Positions 8,191 through 16,411 of a stretch of DNA of 28,398 nucleotides are shown here, one piece after another. The first letter of the stretch is position 1; every line of letters starts with the position of its first letter. This stretch comes from Bog-756 sp036553725. Lineage in GTDB: Bacteria > Actinomycetota > Acidimicrobiia > Acidimicrobiales > RAAP-2. A program made the translations under genes and the position numbers. Under the pieces are notes generated by a model. It had not been told where the DNA came from. It ran no database searches and saw only the letters and a program-made list of their open reading frames with translations. Location: positions 1 to 28,398 of the forward strand of contig DATBOO010000181.1 of assembly GCA_036553725.1 (NCBI GenBank), written 5' to 3'.

Positions 8191-9579
8191 GTGAGCCCCC
8201 CAACCGCCCATCGACCCAACGGGCCCCCGGAAGCCAGGGGCGCGGGCCCGCCGCCCGTCGTCGATCGGGGCCAGACCCATGATGTGCTGGTGATCGGCGG
8301 CGGCCCGTCGGGCTCCTCGTGCGCCTACTGGTTGGCGGAGGCCGGGTGGGACGTGGCCCTGGTGGAGAAGAAGGTGTTCCCCCGGGAGAAGACCTGCGGC
8401 GACGGGCTCACCCCGCGCTCGGTGCGCCAAATCGCCGACATGGGCATCGAAGGGTCCCTGGCCGGCGCCCACCGCTACACCGGCCTCAGGGCCCATGCAT
8501 TCGGCAAGGTGCTCGACCTTCCGTGGCCGGATCACCCATCGTTCCCCTCCTACGGCTACGTCATCACCCGGCACGACCTCGATGCCATCGTCAACGAGCG
8601 TGCGGTCAAGGCGGGGGCCACCGTGTTCCAGGGCACCGAGGCCGTCGAACCGATCGTCGAGGAGCGGGGCCCGACCTCTGGGCCCGAGCTGTTGCCCGCC
8701 TGCGTCGGCGCGGTCGTGAAGGAGAAGGCCACCGGCGCCACCCGGTCGATCCGGGCCTCGTACGTCGTCGTCGCCGACGGCGCCAACTCGCGGTTCGGCC
8801 GCGCCCTCGGCACGTCCAGGGACCGCGACCAGCCGATGGGCATGGCCCTGCGCGGGTACTACCACTCGCCCGGCCACGACCAGCCGTTCATCGAGTCCCA
8901 CCTCGACATCAGGGATGGCGACGGCAACGTCGTGCCCGGGTACGGATGGATCTTCCCGTTGGGCGACGGCCGGGTCAACGTCGGCGTCGGTCTCCTGTCC
9001 ACCGATCGGCGTTGGAAGGGCATGAACACCTCCACGCTGATGGACCTCTTCGTGGCGGGCGCACCGAAGGAATGGGAGCTCTCCCCCTCAAGGTGTCTCG
9101 ACCCACCCACCGGAGGCAAGCTGCCCATGGGCCTGGCCGTCGGGCCGCGGATCGGCCCGACCACCCTGGTGACGGGCGACGCTGCCGGTTCCATCAATCC
9201 CTTCAACGGCGAAGGCATCGCCTACGGGTACGAGAGCGGCCGAATGGCGGCGGCGGCGATCGGCGAGGCTCTGTGCGGGGACGGTGTCGAAGCCCTCCGC
9301 CGCTACGAGACCCGGCTCGACGATGCCTACGGCCTGTACTTCCGCGTGGCCCGGGCCTTCATCCGGGTGATAAGCCGCCCGGAGCTGATGAGACTGTGCG
9401 TCGGCACCGGGATGCACTCGGAGTCCCTGATGAGCTGGATCCTGCGGATCATGGCCAATCTGCTCCGTCCGGACGAGACCGGTCCGGCCGAAGCCGCCTA
9501 TCGCGCCCTCGCCCTCATCGCGGGCCCGTCGCCGATGCCGCATGATCCCGGCCACCCGGCCTCAGCCCCCATCTGCTGA
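8191..9579 (+). CDS. geranylgeranyl reductase family FAD-dependent oxidoreductase (probable menaquinone reductase)
   Basis: A 462-residue flavoprotein of the geranylgeranyl reductase family. The Rossmann FAD motif VLVIGGGPSGSS spans about residues 32-43. The family hallmark KTCGDGLTPR is at 67-76, and the second FAD motif GDAAGSINPFNGEGIAYG lies near residue 330. Relatives saturate isoprenoid double bonds, and in actinobacteria MenJ-type members reduce one unit of the menaquinone side chain. Its position next to nuoA fits a role on the quinone used by complex I, and this neighbourhood also occurs in Streptomyces. The GTG at 8191 is chosen because it directly follows a -10-like hexamer and the preceding in-frame residues are low-complexity. 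A role on archaeal-type or chlorophyll-type lipids cannot be excluded from sequence alone. Confidence 0.88.
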   Translation: MSPPTAHRPNGPPEARGAGPPPVVDRGQTHDVLVIGGGPSGSSCAYWLAEAGWDVALVEKKVFPREKTCGDGLTPRSVRQIADMGIEGSLAGAHRYTGLRAHAFGKVLDLPWPDHPSFPSYGYVITRHDLDAIVNERAVKAGATVFQGTEAVEPIVEERGPTSGPELLPACVGAVVKEKATGATRSIRASYVVVADGANSRFGRALGTSRDRDQPMGMALRGYYHSPGHDQPFIESHLDIRDGDGNVVPGYGWIFPLGDGRVNVGVGLLSTDRRWKGMNTSTLMDLFVAGAPKEWELSPSRCLDPPTGGKLPMGLAVGPRIGPTTLVTGDAAGSINPFNGEGIAYGYESGRMAAAAIGEALCGDGVEALRRYETRLDDAYGLYFRVARAFIRVISRPELMRLCVGTGMHSESLMSWILRIMANLLRPDETGPAEAAYRALALIAGPSPMPHDPGHPASAPIC

Positions 9580-9583
9580 GGCC
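9558..9583 (+). terminator. hairpin over the stop codon of the menaquinone reductase gene (possible terminator)
   Basis: GGCCTCAG (9558-9565) pairs perfectly with CTGAGGCC (9576-9583) around a 10-nt loop. The 3' arm is also the core of the tandem repeats that follow, so alternative pairings are possible. There is no T-run, so intrinsic termination is uncertain. Confidence 0.4.
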
Positions 9584-9640
9584 TGTCTGCTGCTGAGGCC
9601 TGTCTGCTGCTGAGGCCTGCCTGTTGCTGAGGCCTATCTG
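9573..9640. repeat. four 17-bp tandem repeats between convergent genes
   Basis: Units lie at 9573-9589, 9590-9606, 9607-9623 and 9624-9640, with consensus CTGCTGAGGCCTGTCTG. The first two are identical, the third differs at one base and the fourth at two. The array covers the last codons of the reductase gene, the intergenic gap and the stop codon of the convergent minus-strand gene. Each unit contains the palindrome AGGCCT. There are no spacers, so it is not a CRISPR array. Confidence 0.92.
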
Positions 9641-12066
9641 CCGAGGGCGTCGGCAATGCGCCCGGACATGGCGTCGTAGGCGGGGGTGAAGGCTCCCGAG
9701 GGCACGGCGGGACCATCGGTCGTCGGCTCCAACCGTGCCTCGATCCGCCCCCCGACCATGAAGGCCTGACCGATGACCTGGCCCGGCTGGTTGGGAATGG
9801 TCAATTGGGTCAGATAGCCGTACGTCTTCACACCGGTGGGCGCGGCCAGCGTCACGGCCTGGACGGTGGCGGTGGCACCGGGCACAGCCGCCGATGCCAG
9901 CGCCGTCTGGTAGCCGCCGTAGCAGTTGACGAAGTTCGGATTGGCGAACGGCACGGCGAGGGCCTGCGCGTCGGCCGCCGAGGCCATGACCGAGGTGACC
10001 GAGTACATCTGGAGATTGGGATCGGACCCGCTCTGGAACCTCGGTGAACTGACCGAAGCGGTCTGCCCGGGCACGACGGAGCCGCCGAACAACCCAGCGA
10101 CGACCGGGTAGCTGACGCCGGTGCAGGAGGCCAAAAGCTGGTTGGCCCTGACCATGGCGGAAGCCGGGGGGACCGGAGGCCGGGCCACCTGGCCCGCGGC
10201 GGTGCTGGTGCTCCACCCGGCCGGAAGATCGGACAGGCGCAGATTGATCGACGCGGCCAGGGCGGTGTCAATTGCCACCCGCGACGCGACGGAGGTTGGA
10301 GTCGAAGTGACCCTCGCCGGGGTGTTGTCCTTCTTGACGAATCCGACGTACACGATTGCGCCGATCACCACCAGGAGCACGAGCGACAGGACGATCACCG
10401 TCGGGCTGATCCTCGACCCCGGCTTACCAACGGGATCCTCGGACCCGGCCTCCTCCGGTGACTCGACGGAAGGGCCGCTCCCACCGCTCCGATCGGCCGC
10501 AGAGACGAAGAACCAGTCGCCTGCCGACTGAGGGGATTCGGGCGGAGGGGAAACGAGCGGAGTGGCTTCGGGTGAAGCGGAAACGAACGGGCTGGCTGCG
10601 GGTGGCGCGGCCGGGGCCGTGCTGGCCGCGGTGGCGTCCGCACCGGGTGCCGGGGCATCCACCGGGGTATCGGGAACGGGATGGTCGAGAGCTCCGCCCA
10701 CCGCCGCGGCTGCGCCTGCCGTCCCGGCCGCGGCGGCCGCGGCGGCCGCACGCTTGGCCCGCCTGCGCCTTCCCATTCCTCCTTGAGCCGGTTCACCGGC
10801 CGGCTCCTCCGGGTCGCCGGGCCCACCGGCCGTATCCCACTGCGTTTCACCGGTGACCGCATCGACCGGAGGCTTCCATACCGGGGGGACCTGAACCGCA
10901 GGGGACTCGGGCCCTATCGACGGAGGTGGAGGCGGAGGGGCAGGACTCATCCTCAAGGGAACCGGGTCCTCCGGTGGATCGACCGGCGGTGGTGCCGGTG
11001 GTGCCGGTGGTGCCGATGGAGCCCGTGCGCCCGGTGGAGCCGGGGGGGCCGCCGGAGCCGATGGAGCCGTTGCGGCCGGAGGTGTCGGCGGTGCCGGCGA
11101 CGCGGCACCGGGAGCGAGGAAGGGGTTGTCCTCGGGCGGGCGCCTCCGACGCCACGCCCTGCCGCTCTTGGGAGGAGCTTCGACGGCGGTGCTCTGCAGC
11201 TCACCCGACGGCCCGCCGGCCCATGCCGTCCCTCCGGCCGCCGGTTCGGCTTCCTCCCAGGCGGGAGTCCCCGAAGGCGCTACCCCTGGGGCGGGGGGCG
11301 GCGGTGCGTCGGATGGCGGGGGTGCGAACCCCACCGCCCCGAAAGAGGGCGTGGGCGGCGGAGGTGCCGGCGGTGCGGGTCGCTCGAATGAAGGGTCCGC
11401 AGGGGTGGTTGGCGCAGGGGTGGTTGGCGCAGGGCCGGCGGGGGCAGCACTCGAGGCAGGACTGGCGGGGGCAGGCCGACGGGGAGGTGGCGGTGGCGCC
11501 GAGGCCGCCAGCGGAGACCGTTGGGAACCGGTCCCAGCGGTGGCAGGGCTGGGGCCGGCGGGTGCCGGTGTCGGAGCCGGTGCTGGTGCTGGTGCTGGTG
11601 TCGTATCGACGGCACGTACACGTTCCCCCCAAACCGCGGCCTCCCCGGCAGCTCGGGCGGGCGCGTGTCCCGACTCCGTGGGAGCGGGAGCCGGGGGCGG
11701 CACCATGCCGCGATAGCGGGCGAGCCAGGCGGGCAGGGCCTGGTCGAGGTAGGCGGCCTGACCCGGGGTGACGGTCTCCGTCGGGAGGAGGAACCGGATT
11801 GACTGGCCTCCTGAGGTCAACTCCATCACCGCGGCAGCCCGACCGTCCGGCAGCACGACCCTTTCCCCGCAGGTGGCGGTGTCGAGACCGGACCACACCA
11901 GCAGCCTCTCGATCTGTGGTTGGGGACCCTGAACGGTGATGCCGGCGGTCGTGAAGAGGAGGCTGAGACCATCGGTGGTCCTCGTCCCACGGTCAGCGTC
12001 GCCGGCCAGCGAGACTCCACCGAGTTGCATTCCTTCGGGGGGCAGTTCGGTAATTCCGACGGTCAT
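9634..12066 (-). CDS. Pro/Ala-rich single-pass membrane protein of unknown function
   Basis: An 810-residue protein I cannot assign to a family. Residues 1-135 look folded (start MTVGITELPPEGMQLGGVSL) and contain one Cys. Residues about 135-430 are a Pro/Ala/Thr-rich linker built from short repeats such as APAPAPAP and APTTPAPTTP. A basic stretch RRRRAKR followed by poly-Ala comes near residue 440. One membrane helix (TVIVLSLVLLVVIGAIVYVG) starts near residue 557. The C-terminal 230 residues should be extracytoplasmic and contain two Cys (LLASCTG and FVNCYGG) that may form a disulfide. The likely topology is a cytoplasmic N-domain, a long proline-rich stalk and an outer sensor or binding domain. 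A GGAGGAG ribosome-binding sequence 8 nt upstream supports the ATG at 12066. It stands alone between the hem operon and the repeat array. Confidence 0.85.
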   Translation of the reverse strand: MTVGITELPPEGMQLGGVSLAGDADRGTRTTDGLSLLFTTAGITVQGPQPQIERLLVWSGLDTATCGERVVLPDGRAAAVMELTSGGQSIRFLLPTETVTPGQAAYLDQALPAWLARYRGMVPPPAPAPTESGHAPARAAGEAAVWGERVRAVDTTPAPAPAPAPTPAPAGPSPATAGTGSQRSPLAASAPPPPPRRPAPASPASSAAPAGPAPTTPAPTTPADPSFERPAPPAPPPPTPSFGAVGFAPPPSDAPPPPAPGVAPSGTPAWEEAEPAAGGTAWAGGPSGELQSTAVEAPPKSGRAWRRRRPPEDNPFLAPGAASPAPPTPPAATAPSAPAAPPAPPGARAPSAPPAPPAPPPVDPPEDPVPLRMSPAPPPPPPSIGPESPAVQVPPVWKPPVDAVTGETQWDTAGGPGDPEEPAGEPAQGGMGRRRRAKRAAAAAAAAGTAGAAAAVGGALDHPVPDTPVDAPAPGADATAASTAPAAPPAASPFVSASPEATPLVSPPPESPQSAGDWFFVSAADRSGGSGPSVESPEEAGSEDPVGKPGSRISPTVIVLSLVLLVVIGAIVYVGFVKKDNTPARVTSTPTSVASRVAIDTALAASINLRLSDLPAGWSTSTAAGQVARPPVPPASAMVRANQLLASCTGVSYPVVAGLFGGSVVPGQTASVSSPRFQSGSDPNLQMYSVTSVMASAADAQALAVPFANPNFVNCYGGYQTALASAAVPGATATVQAVTLAAPTGVKTYGYLTQLTIPNQPGQVIGQAFMVGGRIEARLEPTTDGPAVPSGAFTPAYDAMSGRIADALGR
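11399..11428. repeat. 15-bp tandem duplication in the proline-rich linker
   Basis: Two exact copies of GCAGGGGTGGTTGGC lie at 11399-11413 and 11414-11428 and encode the APTTPAPTTP run of the membrane protein. Similar short in-frame repeats lie at about 10990-11015 and 11578-11600, so the linker has probably grown by slippage. Confidence 0.8.
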
Positions 12067-12435
12067 CTACGTCTCCTCCGTTGCCCCGGGATTTCCCACG
12101 ACTGAGCTCACCGAGGCGCCGACCCTTCGATTGACGGCTCGCCCCCGCAGCGGCGCGGGAGTTGGCTCGATCAGCGCACGGACCCATCGCCGCCACGTCA
12201 TAGGCCCACCTTTCGCATTGCACCATTCTTACCTCTTGGGGTCGCCAATCTCAGCGATCCAGCCATCTGGTACGGACTGGCGGGGCGAGCGTGGATCTGA
12301 CCGCCTCGTTCCAGCCTCGGCCATCCAGCCGTGGGCCCAAGGCCAGGAAGGACCCGGCCAGCTCGCGGGCGGGCTCATGCCGTCGTCCGATTCCCCGGCT
12401 CCGGCCTTGGCCGCCCCGGTTTCCGCGGCCGTCCC
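12067..12435. other. 369-bp gap upstream of the Pro-rich membrane protein gene
   Basis: This stretch lies between the hemL stop and the start of the Pro-rich protein gene, both on the minus strand. It should hold the promoter of the latter, but I see no clear -10/-35 pair; the A/T-richest part is around 12225-12255. The only certain signal is the GGAGGAG ribosome-binding sequence next to the ATG. Short open frames here have no convincing start or composition. No terminator with a T-run follows hemL. Confidence 0.5.
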
Positions 12436-13755
12436 TCAGCCCGAGATCGCGTCCACGACGGCTTCCGAGGCCACGTCGAGGGCCCGGTCCAGCTCCTCGT
12501 CGCCGTGGGCCATCGACGGGAAGGCCACCTCGTAGGGTCCCGGAGCCAGGGCGACTCCCCGATCGAGCATCGAGCGGAACAGCCGCGAGTAGAGACCCGT
12601 GCGGGCCGACTCGGTGGCGCCCCCGTAGTCGCGCACAGGTGCGGAACCCTCCGGAACGAAGAACAGCCCGAACAGTGGGCCGACCACCGGCACCTGTGCC
12701 TCGAGCTGCCTGCCGCGGTCGTCCTGGCAGCCCGCTTTCACCAGCACCGAGGTGAGCATCTCGGCCAGAGCTGCCCCGAACCGGGACACCCGGCCCGACA
12801 GCGCGGCATACGACGCTGGCTCCAGTTGCCCGAGGACCGCCAGGCCCGCCGCCGTGGCCAGGGGGTTCCCCGACAGGGTCCCGGCCTGGTACACCGGGCC
12901 CTCCGGAGCCAGTGAGGAGAGGACGTCGGCCCGCCCGCCGAAGGCACCCACCGGGAGACCTCCGCCGATGACCTTCCCGAAACACCACAGGTCGGGTCGC
13001 ACCCCCGACCAGCCGGACGCCCCGCCTTCGCCGAGGCGGAATCCGGTGATCACCTCGTCGAACACCAGCAGCGCCCCGGCCGCGTCGCAGGCGGCCCGTA
13101 CCCCTTCGAGAAACCCCTGTGAAGGCGCCACCAGGCCCATGTTGGCCGCCACCGGCTCGACGATCACACAGGCCACCCGGTCGTCGACTTCGGGGACCCG
13201 GTTGTATGGGGCCACCAGGGTCTCCGCCACGGCCGCGGCCGGCACCCCGGCGGAATCGGGCAGCCCGAGGGTGGCCACGCCGCTGCCACCCCCGGCCAGG
13301 AGGCCGTCGGAATGCCCGTGGTAGCAGCCGGCGAACTTGACCACCCGGGTGCGCCCGGTAAACCCCCGCGCCACCCGGATGGCGCTCATGGCGGCCTCGG
13401 TGCCAGATGACACCAGGCGGACCTGCTCGCACCCCTCCACCCGTGCACAGATCGCCTCGGCCAGCAGCACCTCCCCCTCGGTCGGTGCCCCGAAGGTCGT
13501 CCCCCGGGAGGCGGCCTCGCATACCGCGGCGACCACGCCCGGATCGGCATGGCCGAGGATCGAGGCCCCGTAGGACTGCACGAAGTCGAGCAGCCGATTG
13601 CCGTCGGCATCCCACACATAGGCCCCGCGGCCCCGTGAGACGAAATAGGGACGGCCCCCCACCGACCGGAACGACCGGACCGGTGAGTTGACTCCCCCGG
13701 GGATCACCCGTCGGGCGCGCTCGAACAGCTCCGCGGAACCCGCGCTGTCAGTCAC
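12436..13755 (-). CDS. hemL: glutamate-1-semialdehyde 2,1-aminomutase
   Basis: A 439-residue class-III PLP aminotransferase that converts glutamate-1-semialdehyde to 5-aminolevulinate, the last step of the C5 route into haem. The PLP lysine is K261 in CFGKVIGGGLPVGAFGG. D233 in VFDEVITGFR binds the pyridine nitrogen. VSSGTEAAMSAIRVARGFTG and CYHGHSDG are the family's phosphate-binding and substrate regions. The N-terminal ARRVIPGGVNSPVRSF is diagnostic of HemL over other aminotransferases. The start GTG at 13755 lies 31 nt after the hemB stop. It is the last gene of the hemA-C-cobA-D-B-L operon, and with hemA it completes the tRNA-dependent ALA pathway. Confidence 0.97.
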   Translation of the reverse strand: MTDSAGSAELFERARRVIPGGVNSPVRSFRSVGGRPYFVSRGRGAYVWDADGNRLLDFVQSYGASILGHADPGVVAAVCEAASRGTTFGAPTEGEVLLAEAICARVEGCEQVRLVSSGTEAAMSAIRVARGFTGRTRVVKFAGCYHGHSDGLLAGGGSGVATLGLPDSAGVPAAAVAETLVAPYNRVPEVDDRVACVIVEPVAANMGLVAPSQGFLEGVRAACDAAGALLVFDEVITGFRLGEGGASGWSGVRPDLWCFGKVIGGGLPVGAFGGRADVLSSLAPEGPVYQAGTLSGNPLATAAGLAVLGQLEPASYAALSGRVSRFGAALAEMLTSVLVKAGCQDDRGRQLEAQVPVVGPLFGLFFVPEGSAPVRDYGGATESARTGLYSRLFRSMLDRGVALAPGPYEVAFPSMAHGDEELDRALDVASEAVVDAISG

Positions 13756-13765
13756 CGGGCCCAGG

Positions 13766-13791
13766 CACCGGGATCAGCCACCGGGATCAGC
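13766..13791. repeat. 13-bp tandem duplication across the hemB stop codon
   Basis: Two exact copies of CACCGGGATCAGC lie at 13766-13778 and 13779-13791. The hemB TGA lies in the second copy and the first sits in the hemB-hemL gap, so the spacer seems to have been extended by duplication of the gene's end. Confidence 0.85.
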
Positions 13792-14821
13792 CACCGAGCG
13801 CCTCGGACACCTCACCGGCGAAGTAGGTGAGGACGAAGTCGGCCCCGGCCCGCTTCACCGCGGTCAGTTGCTCGAGGGCGACTGCCGGCCCGTCGATCCA
13901 GCCGCGGGCGGCCGCCGCCTTGACCATGGCGTACTCGCCACTCACGTGATAGGCGCCCACGGGCACTTCGAATGCGGCGCGCACATCGGAGATCACGTCG
14001 AGGGAGGTGAGCGCCGGCTTGACCATGACCACGTCCGCGCCCTCGCCGACATCGAGTCCCACCTCGGCCAACGCCTCGCGGCGGTTGCGCGGATCCTGTT
14101 GGTAGCCCCTCCGATCGCCGCCGTCGGCGATGGACACGCCAGCCGCGTCGCGGAACGGGCCGTACATGGCCGAGGCGTACTTGGCCGCGTACGCCAGGAT
14201 GACCGTGTCCCGGAGCCCTGATCCGTCCAAGGCGGCCCTGATGGCGCCCACCTGTCCGTCCATCATCCCACTGGGGGCGATGACATCGGCTCCGGCGGTG
14301 GCCTGGGCCACGGCCAGCTCGGCGTAGAGGGGCAGCGTGGCGTCGTTGTCCACCTCGCCGGTGGCCCGGTCCACCACCCCGCAGTGGCCGTGGTCGGTGA
14401 ACTCGTCCAGGCAGCAGTCGGCCATCAGCACCACGGTGTCGCCCACCGCGTGGCGTACCGAGGCCAGCGCCCGCTGGGTGATGCCGTCGGGCCGCAGCGC
14501 ACTCGATCCAGTGGCGTCCTTGTGCTCGGGACGCGGCAGCCCGAACAGGATCACCGCCGGCACACCGAGCGCGCCCAAACGTTTCACCTCGACGGCCACC
14601 GAATCGACGGTGTGCTGGAGGACGCCCGGCAACGACTCCACCGGACGCGGCTCGTCGAGCCCGTCGGCGACGAACAGGGGGGCGACGAGGTCGTCCACCG
14701 AAAGGCGGGTCTGCGCCACCAGGCGGCGCAGGGCGGCGCTCCGTCGGAGTCGGCGCAGGCGGGTCGTCGGGAAGCCGGCCGCGGATGCGCCCGGTCCGGA
14801 CCTGATGGGGACGCTCGTCAC
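13787..14821 (-). CDS. hemB: delta-aminolevulinic acid dehydratase (porphobilinogen synthase)
   Basis: A 344-residue HemB that condenses two 5-aminolevulinate molecules into porphobilinogen. The two Schiff-base lysines are K214 (AAKYASAMYGPFRDA) and K268 (VMVKPALTSLDVI). The metal site reads DCCLDEFTDHGHCG. The three positions that are Cys in classic zinc enzymes are C137, D139 and C147 here, so one zinc cysteine is Asp, a mixed type between zinc and magnesium enzymes. Two GTG starts are close together (14827 and 14821). I prefer 14821, which has an AGG sequence 9 nt upstream just after the hemD stop. It lies between hemD and hemL in the operon. Confidence 0.96.
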   Translation of the reverse strand: MTSVPIRSGPGASAAGFPTTRLRRLRRSAALRRLVAQTRLSVDDLVAPLFVADGLDEPRPVESLPGVLQHTVDSVAVEVKRLGALGVPAVILFGLPRPEHKDATGSSALRPDGITQRALASVRHAVGDTVVLMADCCLDEFTDHGHCGVVDRATGEVDNDATLPLYAELAVAQATAGADVIAPSGMMDGQVGAIRAALDGSGLRDTVILAYAAKYASAMYGPFRDAAGVSIADGGDRRGYQQDPRNRREALAEVGLDVGEGADVVMVKPALTSLDVISDVRAAFEVPVGAYHVSGEYAMVKAAAARGWIDGPAVALEQLTAVKRAGADFVLTYFAGEVSEALGG

Positions 14822-14831
14822 TGCCACCAGC

Positions 14832-15674
14832 CTACGGCAGGACCACCGGTCCTCCACTTTCCCCTTGTCCGACGGCGAGGGCTGCCACCAGCGCGTCCAC
14901 CAGTCCATCGATGGTGTGCGGGCTCGCCTCCCCGGTCACCCCGAGGCCAGCCGACCGGACCGAGCGGGAGGTGACCGGGCCAATGGAGACGATCACCGGG
15001 GGGATGCCGGCAGGTCCGAGCACCTCGATGGTCCGCTCCACCGTCGAGGACGAGGTGAACAGCACGGCGTCGGAGCGTGCGGCCGACTCGGTCGCCGTCG
15101 CCCCGGGGTCGACCGCCACCGTCCGGTAGGCGATGACTTCGTCGACCAGCCAACCCTTCGATCTGAGTCCCGCGGCCAGTGCGCCCCGCACCGTCTCCGC
15201 CCGGGGGAACAGCACCGTCCCGATCCCGCCGGGTCGCCGCCCCGGCGGATCTGGCGCGTCCGGCCTCTCCGGTCCCAGCGGGTCGACGGAGGGGAACGCA
15301 TCGGCCAGGGCCTCCGACACCGACACCGTCGGCACCAGGTCGGGCCTGATCCCACCCTCGGCGAGGGCGCCGGCGGTCCCCGCACCCACCGCCGCCCACC
15401 GCACCCCCGCGGGCACTGAGCCTCCTTCGAGCACGGCCAGGAATCTGGACACAGCGTTGGACGAGGTGAAGGCGGCCCACTGGTAGGCACCGGCCGACAG
15501 ACGGTGTGCGGCCCGGGCCAGGGCCTCGCCTCCGTCAACGGGGTCCTCGATGCCGATGACCGGAAGTTCCACCACTGTGGCGCCGAGGCGCGCCAGGCGA
15601 TCGGCCAGGGCCGGTGCTTCGGATCGGGCCCGGGTGACCACCACGCTGCATCCGGCCAGGGGCAGTGCGCTCAA
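14832..15674 (-). CDS. hemD: uroporphyrinogen-III synthase
   Basis: A 280-residue HemD that closes hydroxymethylbilane into uroporphyrinogen III. The family is poorly conserved, but the N-terminal LAGCSVVVTRARSEAPAL, the AFTSSNAV motif near residue 70 and the VLFTSSSTVERTIE region in the second domain are typical. The start appears to be a rare TTG at 15674, overlapping the cobA stop as TTGA. The next residues (MSALPLAG) match the normal beginning of the family, and no better ATG or GTG exists nearby. In many actinobacteria hemD is fused to the cobA-type methyltransferase; here the two are separate genes with a 4-nt overlap. Confidence 0.88.
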   Translation of the reverse strand: MSALPLAGCSVVVTRARSEAPALADRLARLGATVVELPVIGIEDPVDGGEALARAAHRLSAGAYQWAAFTSSNAVSRFLAVLEGGSVPAGVRWAAVGAGTAGALAEGGIRPDLVPTVSVSEALADAFPSVDPLGPERPDAPDPPGRRPGGIGTVLFPRAETVRGALAAGLRSKGWLVDEVIAYRTVAVDPGATATESAARSDAVLFTSSSTVERTIEVLGPAGIPPVIVSIGPVTSRSVRSAGLGVTGEASPHTIDGLVDALVAALAVGQGESGGPVVLP

Positions 15675-16411
15675 GAGGACCCGGCACCGCCGGACGCGGG
15701 CGCGGGCCCGAGGTCCAGCGCCGCCACCGGGCCGACCACGATGGCCGACGGAGCCGGCAGCTCGACCGAGGCCAGGCCGCCGAGCGTCGAACGGACCACC
15801 TGCTGGTGCGGGGTCGTCCCCCAGTGCACCACCGCCACCGGCGTGCCGGCGTCGCGCCCGCTCCCGATCAGCTCGGAGGCGATCCGTGCCCTCTCGGACA
15901 TGCCCATCAGGATCACCAGGGTCCCGCCGGCCCGGCCGAGCGAATACCAGTCGACCCCGCCCGGGGCCGACTGGTCCCCCACGTGACCGGTGACAACGGT
16001 CACCGAGGTCGCCATCCCCCGATGGGTCACCGGAATCCCGGCGGCGGCCGGAGCAGCGAACGCCGAGCTCACTCCCGGCACCACCTCGTAGTCGACCCCC
16101 GCATTCCGCAGCGCCTCGGCCTCCTCCCCGCCGCGGCCGAACACGAACGGATCGCCGCCCTTCAGACGGACCACCCGCCTGCCGGCCCGTCCGTGCTCGA
16201 CCAGCTGGGCGTTGATCTCGGCCTGGGGCCTCGACGTCCCCGGGGCCTTGCCCACATTGATCAGCTCGGCGCCGGGCGGGGCCAGGTCGAGCAGCTCGTG
16301 CCCGATCAGCCGGTCATAGATCACCACCTCGGCCCTCCCGAGCAGCTCGGCACCGCGCATCGTGAACAGCCCCGGGTCCCCCGGGCCGGCGCCGATCAGC
16401 GAGACGCTCAC
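15671..16411 (-). CDS. cobA: uroporphyrinogen-III C-methyltransferase
   Basis: A 246-residue SAM-dependent methyltransferase that adds methyl groups at C2 and C7 of uroporphyrinogen III to give precorrin-2, feeding sirohaem or cobalamin. Signatures are LIGAGPGDPGLFTMRG at the N-terminus, VVRLKGGDPFVFGRGGEE at about residues 80-97 and VVPGVSSAFAAPAAAGIP. It lacks the extra dehydrogenase/chelatase domain of CysG. The GTG at 16411 overlaps the hemC stop as GTGA. Its place between hemC and hemD gives the operon a branch point at uroporphyrinogen III. Confidence 0.95.
   Translation of the reverse strand: MSVSLIGAGPGDPGLFTMRGAELLGRAEVVIYDRLIGHELLDLAPPGAELINVGKAPGTSRPQAEINAQLVEHGRAGRRVVRLKGGDPFVFGRGGEEAEALRNAGVDYEVVPGVSSAFAAPAAAGIPVTHRGMATSVTVVTGHVGDQSAPGGVDWYSLGRAGGTLVILMGMSERARIASELIGSGRDAGTPVAVVHWGTTPHQQVVRSTLGGLASVELPAPSAIVVGPVAALDLGPAPASGGAGSS

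Noticed and set aside
9573..9640. CRISPR array
   Set aside because: The 17-bp units are directly adjacent, with no unique spacers and no cas genes.
10395..10862. Short alternative-frame proteins within the Pro-rich membrane protein gene
   Set aside because: They arise from its repetitive GC-rich linker and have no start signals or domain features.
11993..12226. A 77-codon minus-strand frame overlapping the start of the Pro-rich membrane protein gene
   Set aside because: It is Arg-rich, has no ribosome-binding sequence, and its second half is an alternative frame of the real gene.
12251..13615. A 454-codon minus-strand frame overlapping hemL in another frame and extending beyond its end
   Set aside because: The overlapping part is Arg/Gly-rich shadow of hemL. 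The 60 or so codons beyond hemL have no start codon or recognisable motif of their own.
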